A stretch of DNA of 64,000 bases from Planctomycetota bacterium (lineage in GTDB: Bacteria; Planctomycetota; UBA1135; GCA-002686595), in the NCBI GenBank assembly GCA_016872715.1, contig VGZD01000004.1:16285-80284 (forward strand), written 5' to 3'. The notes beneath the pieces are model-generated. The model made no database searches and was not told the DNA's origin. It was given only the letters and a program-made list of their open reading frames with translations. Position 1 is the first letter of the stretch. Every line of letters starts with the position of its first letter. Made by a program: the position numbers and the translations under genes. Of the stretch, positions 9,812-19,749 are shown piece after piece.

Positions 9812-10995
9812 GGATCCTCTATCACCACCGCACGAGCGCTGGAGACGGTCAAGGCGTGCACATCCGCGCCCTGCAGCGTGCCTTCCGCGAGCTCGGCCAC
9901 GAGGTCTTCGAAGTGAGCATCGCCGCCCGTCGCGACGGTGCGGCGGCCACCCCCGCGCGCGATGTGCGCGCTCGCGCGCTCGCACGCATGCCGCGCTTGG
10001 TTCGCGAGCTCGGGGAGTACGCCTACACGAGCTTCGGCCGACCGCGCATCATCGCGGCGGCCAACGCGCACGAGCCCGACTTCATCTACGAGCGCTACGC
10101 CTTCGGAAATGCGGCCGGCGTTCTGGCGGCCCGCAAGCTCGCGCTCCCCATCGTGCTCGAAGTCAACTCGCCCATGGTGCTCGAACTCGAACGCACGCGC
10201 GGACTGTCGTTTCCGCGCACGGCACGCAGGCTCGAGGACTTCATCTGGAAGTCCGTCGACCGAGTGTGCGTCGTCACCGCCGTGCTCGGCGACATGGTGG
10301 CGGAGCGCGGCGTGGATCGCTCGCGCATCTTCGTGACACACAACGGGGTCGAGCCCGAGCTGTACGACTATCCGCCGGACGCGCGCGAACGAGCCCGCGC
10401 CGAGCTCGCGCTGCCTGCGCTGCCGGGCACCGTGCTCGGCTTCGTCGGCTTCTATCGCGAGTGGCATCGCCTCGACCTCGTGCTCGACGCGCTCGCGGGT
10501 CCCGCGCTGTCGCAGGCGCGGCTCGTGCTGGTGGGGGAGGGACCGGCGCACGACGCGCTGGCGTCGAAGGCGCGCGCGCTCGGAGTCGAGCAGCGCGTGC
10601 ACTTCGCGGGTTCGAGAACGCACGACGCGATTCCACGCTTGTTGCCAGCCTTCGACGTCGCGCTCGTTCCGGCCATCAATCCCTACGCGTCGCCCCTCAA
10701 GCTGTTCGAGTACATGGCCGCGAGCCTCCCGACGATCGCGCCCGACCAGCCCAACTTGCGCGAAGTGCTCGAGCACGAGCGCAACGGCTTGCTCGTGCCT
10801 CCGGGCGATGCTGCCAGCTTGCGCGCGGCGCTCGAGCGCCTCTCGTCGGACGCAGCACTGCGACTGCGGCTCGGCGCGCGCGCGCGAGCCGATGTTCTCG
10901 AACGCGACCTCACGTGGTGCGGCAACGCCCGCGCGGTGGTCGCTGTCGCGAGCGAACTCGTGCGCGAGCGGCGCGCACGCAAGGGAGCGCGCTAG
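9808..10995 (+). CDS. Family 4 glycosyltransferase
   Basis: ATG overlaps upstream stop (ATGA); MRILYHHRTSAGDGQGVHI, GFVGFYREWHRLD, PSPLKLFEYMA-like motif. Confidence 0.88.
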   Translation: MRILYHHRTSAGDGQGVHIRALQRAFRELGHEVFEVSIAARRDGAAATPARDVRARALARMPRLVRELGEYAYTSFGRPRIIAAANAHEPDFIYERYAFGNAAGVLAARKLALPIVLEVNSPMVLELERTRGLSFPRTARRLEDFIWKSVDRVCVVTAVLGDMVAERGVDRSRIFVTHNGVEPELYDYPPDARERARAELALPALPGTVLGFVGFYREWHRLDLVLDALAGPALSQARLVLVGEGPAHDALASKARALGVEQRVHFAGSRTHDAIPRLLPAFDVALVPAINPYASPLKLFEYMAASLPTIAPDQPNLREVLEHERNGLLVPPGDAASLRAALERLSSDAALRLRLGARARADVLERDLTWCGNARAVVAVASELVRERRARKGAR

Positions 10996-11005
10996 ATTGG
11001 AGGCC

Positions 11006-11860
11006 GTGAAGAGCACGACCCGCAAGCTGCATGCGATGAGCTTCGACGTGGAGGAGTACTTCCAAGTCGCCAATCTCCGCGCGCATTTCCGACGCGAGGA
11101 CTGGGACAGCGTCGAGCCGCGGCTCGACGTCGGCATGGAACGCATCCTGCGCGCGCTCTCGCAACACCGCGCCCACGCCACGTTCTTCTTCCTCGGCTGG
11201 ATCGCCGAGCGCCATCCCAAGTGGGTCGCGCGCTGCCTCGAAGAGGGTCACGAGGTCGCGAGCCACGGCTACGAGCACCTGTTCCTGCAAGACCTCGGGC
11301 CCGAGCAACTCGACTCCGATCTCGAGCGCACCGAACAGGCGCTCGCGGCCGCCGGCGCGCCGCGCCCGATCGGATTCCGCGCGTCCACCTTCACCTTGAC
11401 CCGCCGCACCTGGTGGGCCTTCGACACGCTCGTGCGACGCGGCTACCGCTACGACTCGAGCGTGCACCCGATCCGCCATCCGGTGTACGGCGTCCCCAAC
11501 TTCGAGCCCGGCATCTCGCGCGTCGAGGCTGCGGGCGGGAGCGTGGTCGAGTTTCCAGTGTCCACCTACCCGCTCGCGGGCCGCAACCTGCCCTTCGGCG
11601 GCGGCGGCTATTTCCGGCTACTTCCGCTCGCGGTGACCCGCGCGGCGCTGCGCTCGTTGGAGCGAACGGGTCGCGCGGGAGCGTTTTACCTGCACCCGTG
11701 GGAGTTCGATCCGCAACAGCCGCGCGTACGTGCTTCCGCCACGCGGCGCTTCCGCCACTACCTGAACTTGGAGCGCACGCTGCCACGCCTCGAGCGCTTG
11801 CTAGCCGAGTTCCGCTTCGGCTCGCTGCGCGAAGTCCTCGAGCACGAGGGCTGGCTCTAG
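11006..11860 (+). CDS. Polysaccharide deacetylase (exosortase/XrtA-system type)
   Basis: GTG at 11006; LHAMSFDVEEYFQVANL, HEVASHGYEHLFL, FRASTFTLTRRTWWAFD. Confidence 0.85.
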   Translation: MKSTTRKLHAMSFDVEEYFQVANLRAHFRREDWDSVEPRLDVGMERILRALSQHRAHATFFFLGWIAERHPKWVARCLEEGHEVASHGYEHLFLQDLGPEQLDSDLERTEQALAAAGAPRPIGFRASTFTLTRRTWWAFDTLVRRGYRYDSSVHPIRHPVYGVPNFEPGISRVEAAGGSVVEFPVSTYPLAGRNLPFGGGGYFRLLPLAVTRAALRSLERTGRAGAFYLHPWEFDPQQPRVRASATRRFRHYLNLERTLPRLERLLAEFRFGSLREVLEHEGWL

Positions 11861-11871
11861 CGCGCGGCGCC

Positions 11872-14800
11872 TCAGGGCTTGTTGCCCAAGAAGCGCGCCA
11901 CGCCGGAGAGCGTCACGAGCACGTTGCGTTGCAGTGGGTCGCTCACCAGACGCCGCGATTCCTCGATCACGGCGGCGGCCTTGGCTCGATCTGTCATGTC
12001 GTAGCGTCGACACAGCGCGAGCGCGTACAGCGTGCCGATCTCGCCGACCTCGCCCGGGCGATCGATCGCAGCGCGACCCTGCCACGCTCGCGAGAGCAGG
12101 TCGATCGCCTCGGACACGCGCGCCGAGTTGCCTTGCATCAAGGCGCGCGCACGAGTCAGGGAGAGCGAGCGATCCTCAGCGGACGCACCGGCCAAGCGAC
12201 GCGCGTCTTCGATGAGACGCGCCACCGACTCGAACGGATCGCCGCGGCGCGCGGAGAGCTCGGCCAAGCGGCGCGCGCTCGCGGCGTCGGGGAGCATGCG
12301 AACCGCGGTTCGCGCGGCCTCGAACGCCGTGTCGAGCCGCGCAGCGCGCTCGTTGGCGATCGAGAACGCGCGCCACAGTTCGACGGATGCGGGAGTGTGG
12401 GCGAGCTCCTCTTGGAGCAGCTCGCACGCGCGCTCGGGTTCGAGCGTCGCGAGGAGTTCGGCCCATTCGATCGCACTGCCCGGACGCAGGTGTTCCAGCG
12501 GAGTCTGCTCGGCACGGCGGCGCAGATCCGCGAGCAGGGACTCCACGCGCGAACGGGCGCCGCGCGGATCGGGCGGCGCCTCGCGCACCGCCGCGCGAGC
12601 GAGCGCGAGTGCGGGGAGCGGATCGGTCGGGAAACGCCCGAGGAGGAACTCGATTTCGAGCTTGATCGTGCGGTCGAGCACGCCGGCGGAGCCGACGCGC
12701 GCTTCCTCGCACAGTGCGAGGAATTCCTTGACGGGCACGCTGTCGCTCTCGCCGCCGGTCGCGAGCTCCATCCCGGCGTGGAACGCCGCGAGGGCGCCCG
12801 CCCAGTCGCCGCGCTTGCGCAGCACTTGGGCGAGTCGGCGCTGAGCGGGAGCGCTGCGCTCATCGAGCGCCACGGCACCCTGCGCCGACGCGAGCGCCGC
12901 GTCGAGATCGCCGCGCTGCTCGGCGAGGCGTGCCTCCGCCACGAGCAAGTCGACCGTGGGCCGCGCGGGTGCGCCCAGCGCGGCACGCCGCTCCGCGACG
13001 ACTCGCAGGAGCCGCGGATGGTCCGGCCGCCGCAGCTCCTGTTGCGTCACCGCCTCGAGCTGGTCCCAGCCGAGCTCGAAGCTCGGCCATGCCGCGACGA
13101 GCGCGCGCGCGCGAACCTCGCCCTCGCGCGTGTCACCGAGCCACGCCAGACCGTGAATCGCGAGGTAGTTGGGCCAGAGGCTGCCGGGAACCGGCGGCTC
13201 GACGCGCGTGAGGTCCGCGATCGCCCAAGCCGTCCAGTCGGGATGCCCCATGGCGAGCAGGCGCGACAACAGTCGTCGCGGATCGCGCTCGATCGTCCCC
13301 GCGGCCGACACGCCAAAGCCCTCGGCGCCAGTGAGTTGAGTCGCTTCTTCTCGCGCGGCGCCCGCTTCGCCGCCGAGTGCGGCGAGCGACGCTGCGAGCA
13401 ACTGCCACAGCCCGCGCTCGGCTTCGAGCGGCGCGGCCGTCGCCGCGGCGGACCGGGCCTGTGCGACTCGTTCGCCGAGGGCGGCTGCAGCGGCGTACTG
13501 CAGCGCAGCGGGCGTGAAGCCCGAATGGGAGAGCTCGACCACCGCGCGCGGAAGTGCGCTCCACTCGCGTCGCTCGACATGCAACAGCAGCATGCCGAGC
13601 TCGGCGGCCCCGCTCTCGTCGTAGGCGAGCGCGCGCTCGAGCGCCTCCTCGGCGAGTTCGAGCTCGCCGGCGAGCAACGCGACTTGCGCCTCGCGCACCA
13701 AGAGCGATCCCGTGCGCAGCTTGGAGCGCGCTTGCATGCGCGCCACGAGCTCCCGTGCGCCGTCCACCTCGCGCAAGCTGAGCATGTGATCGACGCAGCC
13801 CTGCAACTCGGGGCCGTCGACCTTCACCTTCGCGTCGAGCAGTCGCATGAGGCTCGACACGTGCGCGGAATCGCGCTTGGAGATGCCGATGTGCAGCGCG
13901 AGCGGCAGGGCGCGCGCGAGCACGTCCACGTCGGTGCTGAGCTTCGCCAGCGTCGCTTGAGCGCGTTCGAACTGGCCTTGGTCATAGAGCATCTGCGCCA
14001 AGAGCAGGTGACCTTCATCGCCCAGACGCGCGACAGCGACCCGCTGCAGTCCCGCGACGGCTTCGCCCACTTCGCCTCGATCGCGCAGGTCTTCGGCAGC
14101 CCAGCGCCGTCCCAAGCCCTCCGGATCGAGTCGCACGAGGTCCGCGCGGAGCGGACCGTCGAGCACGTCCTCGCCGAGCGCGAGAATGCGCGCGAGCACG
14201 CGTTCATCGGGTCCGGCGCGCTCGAGCAACTCGCGCAACGCCTCGATCGCGTCGGCCGGAGCGTCGGCGGCCGCGTAGGCATCCGCCGACACCTCGAGCG
14301 CGGGCATCAATCCGCCAAAGGTCGTGAGCGCGCGACGAGCCAGCGCGAGGGCGAGCTTGGGCTGCTCGCGCTCCAAGGCGATCTCCGCCATGCGCACGAG
14401 CTCGAACGACGTGCGTTGACCGTCGGGAACCGAAAGGCCGCGCCGCTCGAGCGACTCGGTCTCCGCCGACAGATCGAAGTTCGAGCTCGCGGCCACCTGC
14501 GCGCCGCGCTCGCGCCACAGTGGCTCGAGTTCCGCGCGCCGCGCGGGCGCCAAACGCAGCGCGTGGGCTGCGTCGTCGACCGCCGTCGAACGACTCTCGC
14601 CGCCTTGACGCCACTCCAGCTCCGCGAGGCGTGCCCAGGTATCGCCGACCTTTGGCGTGAGGTCGGTGCTCACGCCCAGCGAGCGCCGCAACGCGGCGAG
14701 TTCCGCCGCCTCGTCTCCCGCGGCGGCGTTGAGCTCGCCGAGCGTGCGCCATGCGAGCGCGAGCGCGCCCTCGAACGGCTCGACGGGCGGACGCGAAACG

Positions 14801-15936
14801 TAGCGCTGGAGCGCGTCCTTGGCCTCGTCGCGCTTGCCGAGCTTGAGCTGCGCGATTCCCAGATAGAGCCACGCGCTCACGCGCTGATCGTTCTCGCCCC
14901 ACTGGCGCAGGTGGTTCGCGATCGGCGCGAGCTCGCGCCAGCGCTCCGCGTGGTACATCGCATCGGCCCACGTCCCGAAAAAGGTCGCGTCGGGAGCCGT
15001 GCGTCGACCGAGGTCCGGTGGCACGACCTCCATCGCCGCCTCCGAGCGACCCGCGTCGATGAGCAAGCGCATCAAGTCGCGCTGGTAGGGCCAGTGGCTC
15101 GAAAGCCACGGCGTGCGCACCAGACACAGTCCCAGATCCGCCGCCAGATCGGGTCGACCCGCATCGGCGAGCAGGCGCGTGTACGCTTCCATCGCATCGC
15201 GGCGCACCGAGCCGCGCATCGACTCCGCGATCGCCTCCGGCACCTGCGCGAAGAGCGCGCTGGCTTGGTCGAGCTCGCGCTGCGTCTCGCGGGCGCGGTC
15301 GCGATCCTCCGGAGCGAACAGCGAGAGCACCTGCTCGAGCTTGCGGGCGCGGGAGGGGTCGTCCGGCGCGAGCACCGCGATGCGGCGCAACAGCGTGTGC
15401 GTGGGCTGCGTCGCATCGACGAAGGACGACATCCCCCCGCTCGCCTGCGCTGCCGACAGGTGCTCCTCCGCGAGTCGCACCAAGGCCATGGCACGCACGC
15501 CCCAGGCATCGGGCTGAGCGCGGTCCTGCGCGAGCACGCGCGAGGAGCGCTCGAGCGCCGCCGCGAGCTCTCCCGCGTCGAGGTCGACGGCGGCGAGCTG
15601 GGCTTCGACGGAGAGCGAACCCGGACGCAGGTGCGTGAGCACGCGCTCGAGATCCGCGCGCGCCTGCGCGTAGCCGCCGGTGCGACGGAGCAGCTCCGCG
15701 CGCGTGGTGAGCACTTCTTCGATCAGCGCGGGATCCTGCTCCTTCTCGGCGGCCTCGAGCGCGAGTTCGAGACCGCGCAGCGCGGCACGGACGTCGAGTT
15801 CCGGCCCGCTCATGGCGCCGCGCGCCTCGTCGAGCAGCGTGCGCGGGTCGGCATCCATGGCCTGCTTCCACTGGTAGCCCAGCCACAGGCACAGGACCAG
15901 CGCCAGCGCGGCGTAGATCGCGGTCAAGGGTCTCAT
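11872..15936 (-). CDS. Large TPR-repeat protein (PrsT-like position)
   Basis: 1354 codons; N-terminal TM MRPLTAIYAALALVLCLWLGYQWK; repeated A/L/E-rich helical TPR pattern; downstream of HK and RR. Confidence 0.75.
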   Translation of the reverse strand: MRPLTAIYAALALVLCLWLGYQWKQAMDADPRTLLDEARGAMSGPELDVRAALRGLELALEAAEKEQDPALIEEVLTTRAELLRRTGGYAQARADLERVLTHLRPGSLSVEAQLAAVDLDAGELAAALERSSRVLAQDRAQPDAWGVRAMALVRLAEEHLSAAQASGGMSSFVDATQPTHTLLRRIAVLAPDDPSRARKLEQVLSLFAPEDRDRARETQRELDQASALFAQVPEAIAESMRGSVRRDAMEAYTRLLADAGRPDLAADLGLCLVRTPWLSSHWPYQRDLMRLLIDAGRSEAAMEVVPPDLGRRTAPDATFFGTWADAMYHAERWRELAPIANHLRQWGENDQRVSAWLYLGIAQLKLGKRDEAKDALQRYVSRPPVEPFEGALALAWRTLGELNAAAGDEAAELAALRRSLGVSTDLTPKVGDTWARLAELEWRQGGESRSTAVDDAAHALRLAPARRAELEPLWRERGAQVAASSNFDLSAETESLERRGLSVPDGQRTSFELVRMAEIALEREQPKLALALARRALTTFGGLMPALEVSADAYAAADAPADAIEALRELLERAGPDERVLARILALGEDVLDGPLRADLVRLDPEGLGRRWAAEDLRDRGEVGEAVAGLQRVAVARLGDEGHLLLAQMLYDQGQFERAQATLAKLSTDVDVLARALPLALHIGISKRDSAHVSSLMRLLDAKVKVDGPELQGCVDHMLSLREVDGARELVARMQARSKLRTGSLLVREAQVALLAGELELAEEALERALAYDESGAAELGMLLLHVERREWSALPRAVVELSHSGFTPAALQYAAAAALGERVAQARSAAATAAPLEAERGLWQLLAASLAALGGEAGAAREEATQLTGAEGFGVSAAGTIERDPRRLLSRLLAMGHPDWTAWAIADLTRVEPPVPGSLWPNYLAIHGLAWLGDTREGEVRARALVAAWPSFELGWDQLEAVTQQELRRPDHPRLLRVVAERRAALGAPARPTVDLLVAEARLAEQRGDLDAALASAQGAVALDERSAPAQRRLAQVLRKRGDWAGALAAFHAGMELATGGESDSVPVKEFLALCEEARVGSAGVLDRTIKLEIEFLLGRFPTDPLPALALARAAVREAPPDPRGARSRVESLLADLRRRAEQTPLEHLRPGSAIEWAELLATLEPERACELLQEELAHTPASVELWRAFSIANERAARLDTAFEAARTAVRMLPDAASARRLAELSARRGDPFESVARLIEDARRLAGASAEDRSLSLTRARALMQGNSARVSEAIDLLSRAWQGRAAIDRPGEVGEIGTLYALALCRRYDMTDRAKAAAVIEESRRLVSDPLQRNVLVTLSGVARFLGNKP

Positions 15937-15967
15937 GAATGTCGGGGGCTCTTGCTCGCTGCGGGCA

Positions 15968-17413
15968 CTATGCGGACGCGCGCTTGGCGTGTCCAGCCGC
16001 GCGAGGCGCGCCGCAGGGGAAGTCGAGCAAGCCGTGCTTGCGCATCTTGTTGAACAGCGTTGCGCGGTTGATGCCGAGCAGCGCCGCCGCGCGCGCTCGA
16101 CGGCCATCGCAGGCCTCGAGGGCGCGACGGACGAGTTCGCGCTCGGGCTCCTCGAGCGCGCGCTTGAGGGCGCCTTCGCCCTCGCCCAAGCGCGCGAGCG
16201 TCGCGGAAGTCTCGCCCAGGCCGAGCTCCGCGGCGAAGTCCTCGCGCCGCAGCATGGGGCCCTCGCCGAGCAACACGGCGCGCTCCACGGCGTGCTGCAA
16301 CTGGCGCACGTTGCCGGGCCACGGTGCGGCACACAACGCGCCGAGGGCGCAGGGCTCGATCGTCCGCGCCGCTCGCGCATGTTCGCGGGCGAAGCGCAGC
16401 ACGAACGCCTCGAGCAACATGGGTACGTCGCCGGGGCGCTCGCGCAGCGGAGGGAGCTCGAGCGACACCACGTTGAGGCGCCAGAACAGGTCCTCGCGAA
16501 AGCGCCCCTCGGCCACCTCGCGTCGAATGTCGCGGTTGGTCGCGGCGATCCAGCGCACATCGGCGCGGCGCGTGCGCGTTTCGCCGACGCGCTCGAACGA
16601 GCGCTCCTGCACGACTCGCAGCAACTTGGCCTGCACGTCGAGCGGCGCGTTGGTGAGCTCGTCGAGAAACACCGTGCCACCCTCGGCGGACTCGATCAGG
16701 CCGGGCTTGTCCTTGACCGCGCCGGTGAACGCGCCGCGCGCGTGCCCGAACAGCGTGCTCTCGAGCAAGCTCGGCGGAACGGAGCCGCAGTCGAGCACCA
16801 CGAACGGTCGCGGCGCGCGCGAGGAGCGCGCGTGCAGCGCGCGCGCGAGCATCGACTTGCCCGTGCCGCTCTCGCCCGTGATCAGCACGCTGGCCGTGGT
16901 GTCGGCAACGCGCTCGACGACTTCCATGTTGCGGCGCATGCGCGGGTCGCGCGAGAGCGGCTCGCCCGCTTCGACGCGCGCGACGAGCGTGTCCTTGAGC
17001 CGCTCGTTCTCTCGGCGCAGCTCGCGCGCCGCCAGAGCGCGGCGCAGCGCGTGCAGGACATGGGCGGGGGACGTCGGACGCGACAGGTAGTCGAACGCGC
17101 CGCGTCGGATGGAGTTCACCGCGTCTTGAATGGTGCCGAACGACGCGATCAACACGACGTCGGGCGCGTCCGGCCGCGCGCGCAGCGAATCGAGCAGCGC
17201 GTCGCTTCCACGCGCCTCGGCCACCACGACGTCGGCGCACAGCTCTGCGTCGGTCCAAGTCTCGAGCGCATCGACCTGCCAGCCCTCGGGATCGAGCGCA
17301 GCGAGCAAGTCGTCGCGCTCGCCGCCGGGGGCGAGGCACACCAGCACGCGCACGCGCTCCGGTCGTCGATCGATGTGGACGCTCTCGCCCATGGCGTCGA
17401 GATTCTTCGACAC
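15968..17413 (-). CDS. Sigma-54-dependent activator with degenerate receiver domain (PrsR-like)
   Basis: GESGTGKS, GAFTGA, GGTVFLDE, Fis-type HTH; receiver lacks the phosphoacceptor Asp (DVVVAEA). Confidence 0.9.
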   Translation of the reverse strand: MSKNLDAMGESVHIDRRPERVRVLVCLAPGGERDDLLAALDPEGWQVDALETWTDAELCADVVVAEARGSDALLDSLRARPDAPDVVLIASFGTIQDAVNSIRRGAFDYLSRPTSPAHVLHALRRALAARELRRENERLKDTLVARVEAGEPLSRDPRMRRNMEVVERVADTTASVLITGESGTGKSMLARALHARSSRAPRPFVVLDCGSVPPSLLESTLFGHARGAFTGAVKDKPGLIESAEGGTVFLDELTNAPLDVQAKLLRVVQERSFERVGETRTRRADVRWIAATNRDIRREVAEGRFREDLFWRLNVVSLELPPLRERPGDVPMLLEAFVLRFAREHARAARTIEPCALGALCAAPWPGNVRQLQHAVERAVLLGEGPMLRREDFAAELGLGETSATLARLGEGEGALKRALEEPERELVRRALEACDGRRARAAALLGINRATLFNKMRKHGLLDFPCGAPRAAGHAKRASA

Positions 17414-17456
17414 TCGCTGGGGGCGCTCTTGAAGGGAACGAGCGCGGGACGCGCGC

Positions 17457-18677
17457 TCAGGCGAAGGGATCGAGCGGAGTGCCAGCGTTTTCCGCGCGCG
17501 GCGGCGCCGCTTGGGGCTGCGCGCCGGGCTTGCCAGCGCCGCTCTCGAGCGCGGGGACGTCGCCCGCGACGGGCGCGGCCGACTCCGCGCGCGGCAGCGT
17601 CGGGGCGAGGGCGGGCAGGCGCACCCGCAGGCGCACCTGCGCGGGGGCAGCGGCCTCGATGCGCACGCTGCCGCCCTGACTCTCGACGCCCACGCGCGCG
17701 GAGAGCACGTCGGCGGACCACACCTGCGGCAGCGGCGCGCACAGGGTCCGCACGTCGTCGAGCGCCGCGTTGGAGAGCCCCGCGAGCGGGCCGGAAGGAA
17801 ATTCCACCTGCACCTCGAGCTCGCCGCCTTCGACGAGCGCGTACAGCACGCGCACGGTGCCGCTCGCTCCGGCGCACAGCCGCGCGAGTTGCAACAGCGT
17901 CTCGAACGCGCGCGCGATCACGGCGCGATCCGCGCAGGTGGGAAAACGCGGCGAGCGCGGACCGCCGGGCGTGCGAGCTTGCAGTCGCGGCTGCGTTCGC
18001 GCGCCGGTGGAAAGCACGGCGAGTTGCTCGTCGATCAGCGCGACCAGATCGAACTCGTCGCGGCCGCGCGCGGGCGGCTCGAACAAGCTGCCGAGCGTGC
18101 GCGCGAAGTGCGTGAGCCGCCGGACGGACTGCGCCATGCTCGCCAAGGCCTGCTCGTCGCCGCTGCGACGGTCGAGCAGCAGTGCGTAGGCGCCTTCGAG
18201 GCTGCCGACGAGCGCGCTCAAGACCTCGACGTGCTCGCGCGCGAACAGCTCGGGCAGTGGCGCGCACGCGGAGGGGACTGGAGCGCAGGCCAGAGTGCGA
18301 AAATCCTGCAGGTCGAGGGGCCAGGGCATCCAGCGCGCCTGCGCCAGCGCGAGCAGGGCGCGCGCGGCGCGGCACGACGGGTCAGGCCCGGTGCCAACCA
18401 GGGTCCAGCCCGGTCGACTCGCAAGAATCCGAGCCAGCCAGCCGATCTCCTCGGCGGTCCCATGCTCCACATGCAGCACCACGCGCACGAGCGGCGCACG
18501 CAGCGCCTCGAGCTCCGCGAGCGAGTTCGGCCGCAGCACCACGAGCGTCGGATCGAGCGCCGCGAGCACGCGCGCGTGGTCCTCCCGCTCGCGATGCGGC
18601 AGGATGGCGCAGGCGGGCCGTGCGGCGGCGGAGCGCGAGTGGGGGGTGCTCACGGGGGCGTCCTCACGGAGCGACAT
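17457..18677 (-). CDS. Degenerate histidine kinase-like protein (PrsK-like position)
   Basis: ATG complement at 18675-18677; receiver-like N-terminus, HisKA-like helix, HATPase-like C-terminus without N-box Asn or G-boxes. Confidence 0.6.
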   Translation of the reverse strand: MSLREDAPVSTPHSRSAAARPACAILPHREREDHARVLAALDPTLVVLRPNSLAELEALRAPLVRVVLHVEHGTAEEIGWLARILASRPGWTLVGTGPDPSCRAARALLALAQARWMPWPLDLQDFRTLACAPVPSACAPLPELFAREHVEVLSALVGSLEGAYALLLDRRSGDEQALASMAQSVRRLTHFARTLGSLFEPPARGRDEFDLVALIDEQLAVLSTGARTQPRLQARTPGGPRSPRFPTCADRAVIARAFETLLQLARLCAGASGTVRVLYALVEGGELEVQVEFPSGPLAGLSNAALDDVRTLCAPLPQVWSADVLSARVGVESQGGSVRIEAAAPAQVRLRVRLPALAPTLPRAESAAPVAGDVPALESGAGKPGAQPQAAPPRAENAGTPLDPFA

Positions 18678-18783
18678 CCTAGCGCGCTCCACCACCACGG
18701 CCAGACGTCCAGCCCTTTCCGATGCTCCAGCGGCCAGTGTTTCGCCCGGAGGTCGGCCGCGGGTTAGCTTGCACGCCGCGCTC

Positions 18784-19749
18784 ATGGCCATGAACGTTCG
18801 TCCCGAGATCTCGATCGTCGTCCCCGTTTTCAACGAGGACGAGAGCCTCGAGCTGCTGTTGGCGGAGGTGCGCGATGCGCTCGAGCCCACCGCGCGCAGC
18901 TTCGAGCTGATCCTCGTGGACGATTGCTCGACGGACGGGAGCCTCGCGCTGATGCGCGCCTTGCGCGAGCGCGACGCGCGCGTGCGCGTGCTGCACCTGA
19001 GCCGCAACTTCGGCCAGACCGCGGCGCTCTCAGCCGGGTTCGACGCCGCGCGCGGACGCATCGTGGTGACGATGGACGGCGACCTCCAAAACGACCCGGC
19101 CGACATTCCGCGCATGCTCTCGCGCATCGACGAGGGCTTCGACATCGTCGTCGGCTGGCGCAAGGACCGACAGGACGGCTTCATCCTCCGCCGCCTGCCA
19201 TCCCTCGTCGCCAACCGCATGATCGCCTGGCTCACCGACACGCCGATCCACGACACCGGCTGCACGCTCAAGGCCTTCCGCGCCGCGCTCGTGCGTCGCC
19301 TGCCGATCTACGCCGAGCAGCACCGCTTCCTCCCCGCCATGTCGCGCGGCAGCGGGGCGCGCGTGACCGAGATGGTCGTCCACCATCGCGCGCGCCGCTT
19401 CGGAGTCAGCAAGTACGGCATCGGACGCGCGCAGCGCGTGCTGCTCGACATGTTCGCCATCACGCTGATCGCGCGCTTCGCGCGTCGGCCGCTGCACTAC
19501 TTCTTCATCCTGTCGATGCCCTTCGGCGTCCTGGCGCTCGCGTTGCTCGCGATCGAGGTCGACTGGCACGTCGTGACGATCGAGAACCTCCCGCAGTGGC
19601 CGTTCATGGCCTTCGTGCTGTGCCTGCTGCCCGCGGCGCACTTCCTGATGCTCGGGCTCTTGTCCGAGCTGATCGTCAACGCCGGCCGCGTGCACAAGGA
19701 CAGCCTGCTGCAGTCGCACGACACCGAGCGTGGGGAGCACAGCGCGTGA
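18784..19749 (+). CDS. GT2 glycosyltransferase (dolichyl-phosphate-sugar synthase type)
   Basis: ISIVVPVFNEDESL, LILVDDCSTDGS, VTMDGDLQNDP, two C-terminal TM helices. Confidence 0.92.
   Translation: MAMNVRPEISIVVPVFNEDESLELLLAEVRDALEPTARSFELILVDDCSTDGSLALMRALRERDARVRVLHLSRNFGQTAALSAGFDAARGRIVVTMDGDLQNDPADIPRMLSRIDEGFDIVVGWRKDRQDGFILRRLPSLVANRMIAWLTDTPIHDTGCTLKAFRAALVRRLPIYAEQHRFLPAMSRGSGARVTEMVVHHRARRFGVSKYGIGRAQRVLLDMFAITLIARFARRPLHYFFILSMPFGVLALALLAIEVDWHVVTIENLPQWPFMAFVLCLLPAAHFLMLGLLSELIVNAGRVHKDSLLQSHDTERGEHSA

Noticed and set aside
11221-16053. 1610-aa plus-strand ORF antisense to the TPR gene
   Set aside because: Arg/Ala-rich composition, mirrors the true gene's codon periodicity; typical GC-rich antisense artefact
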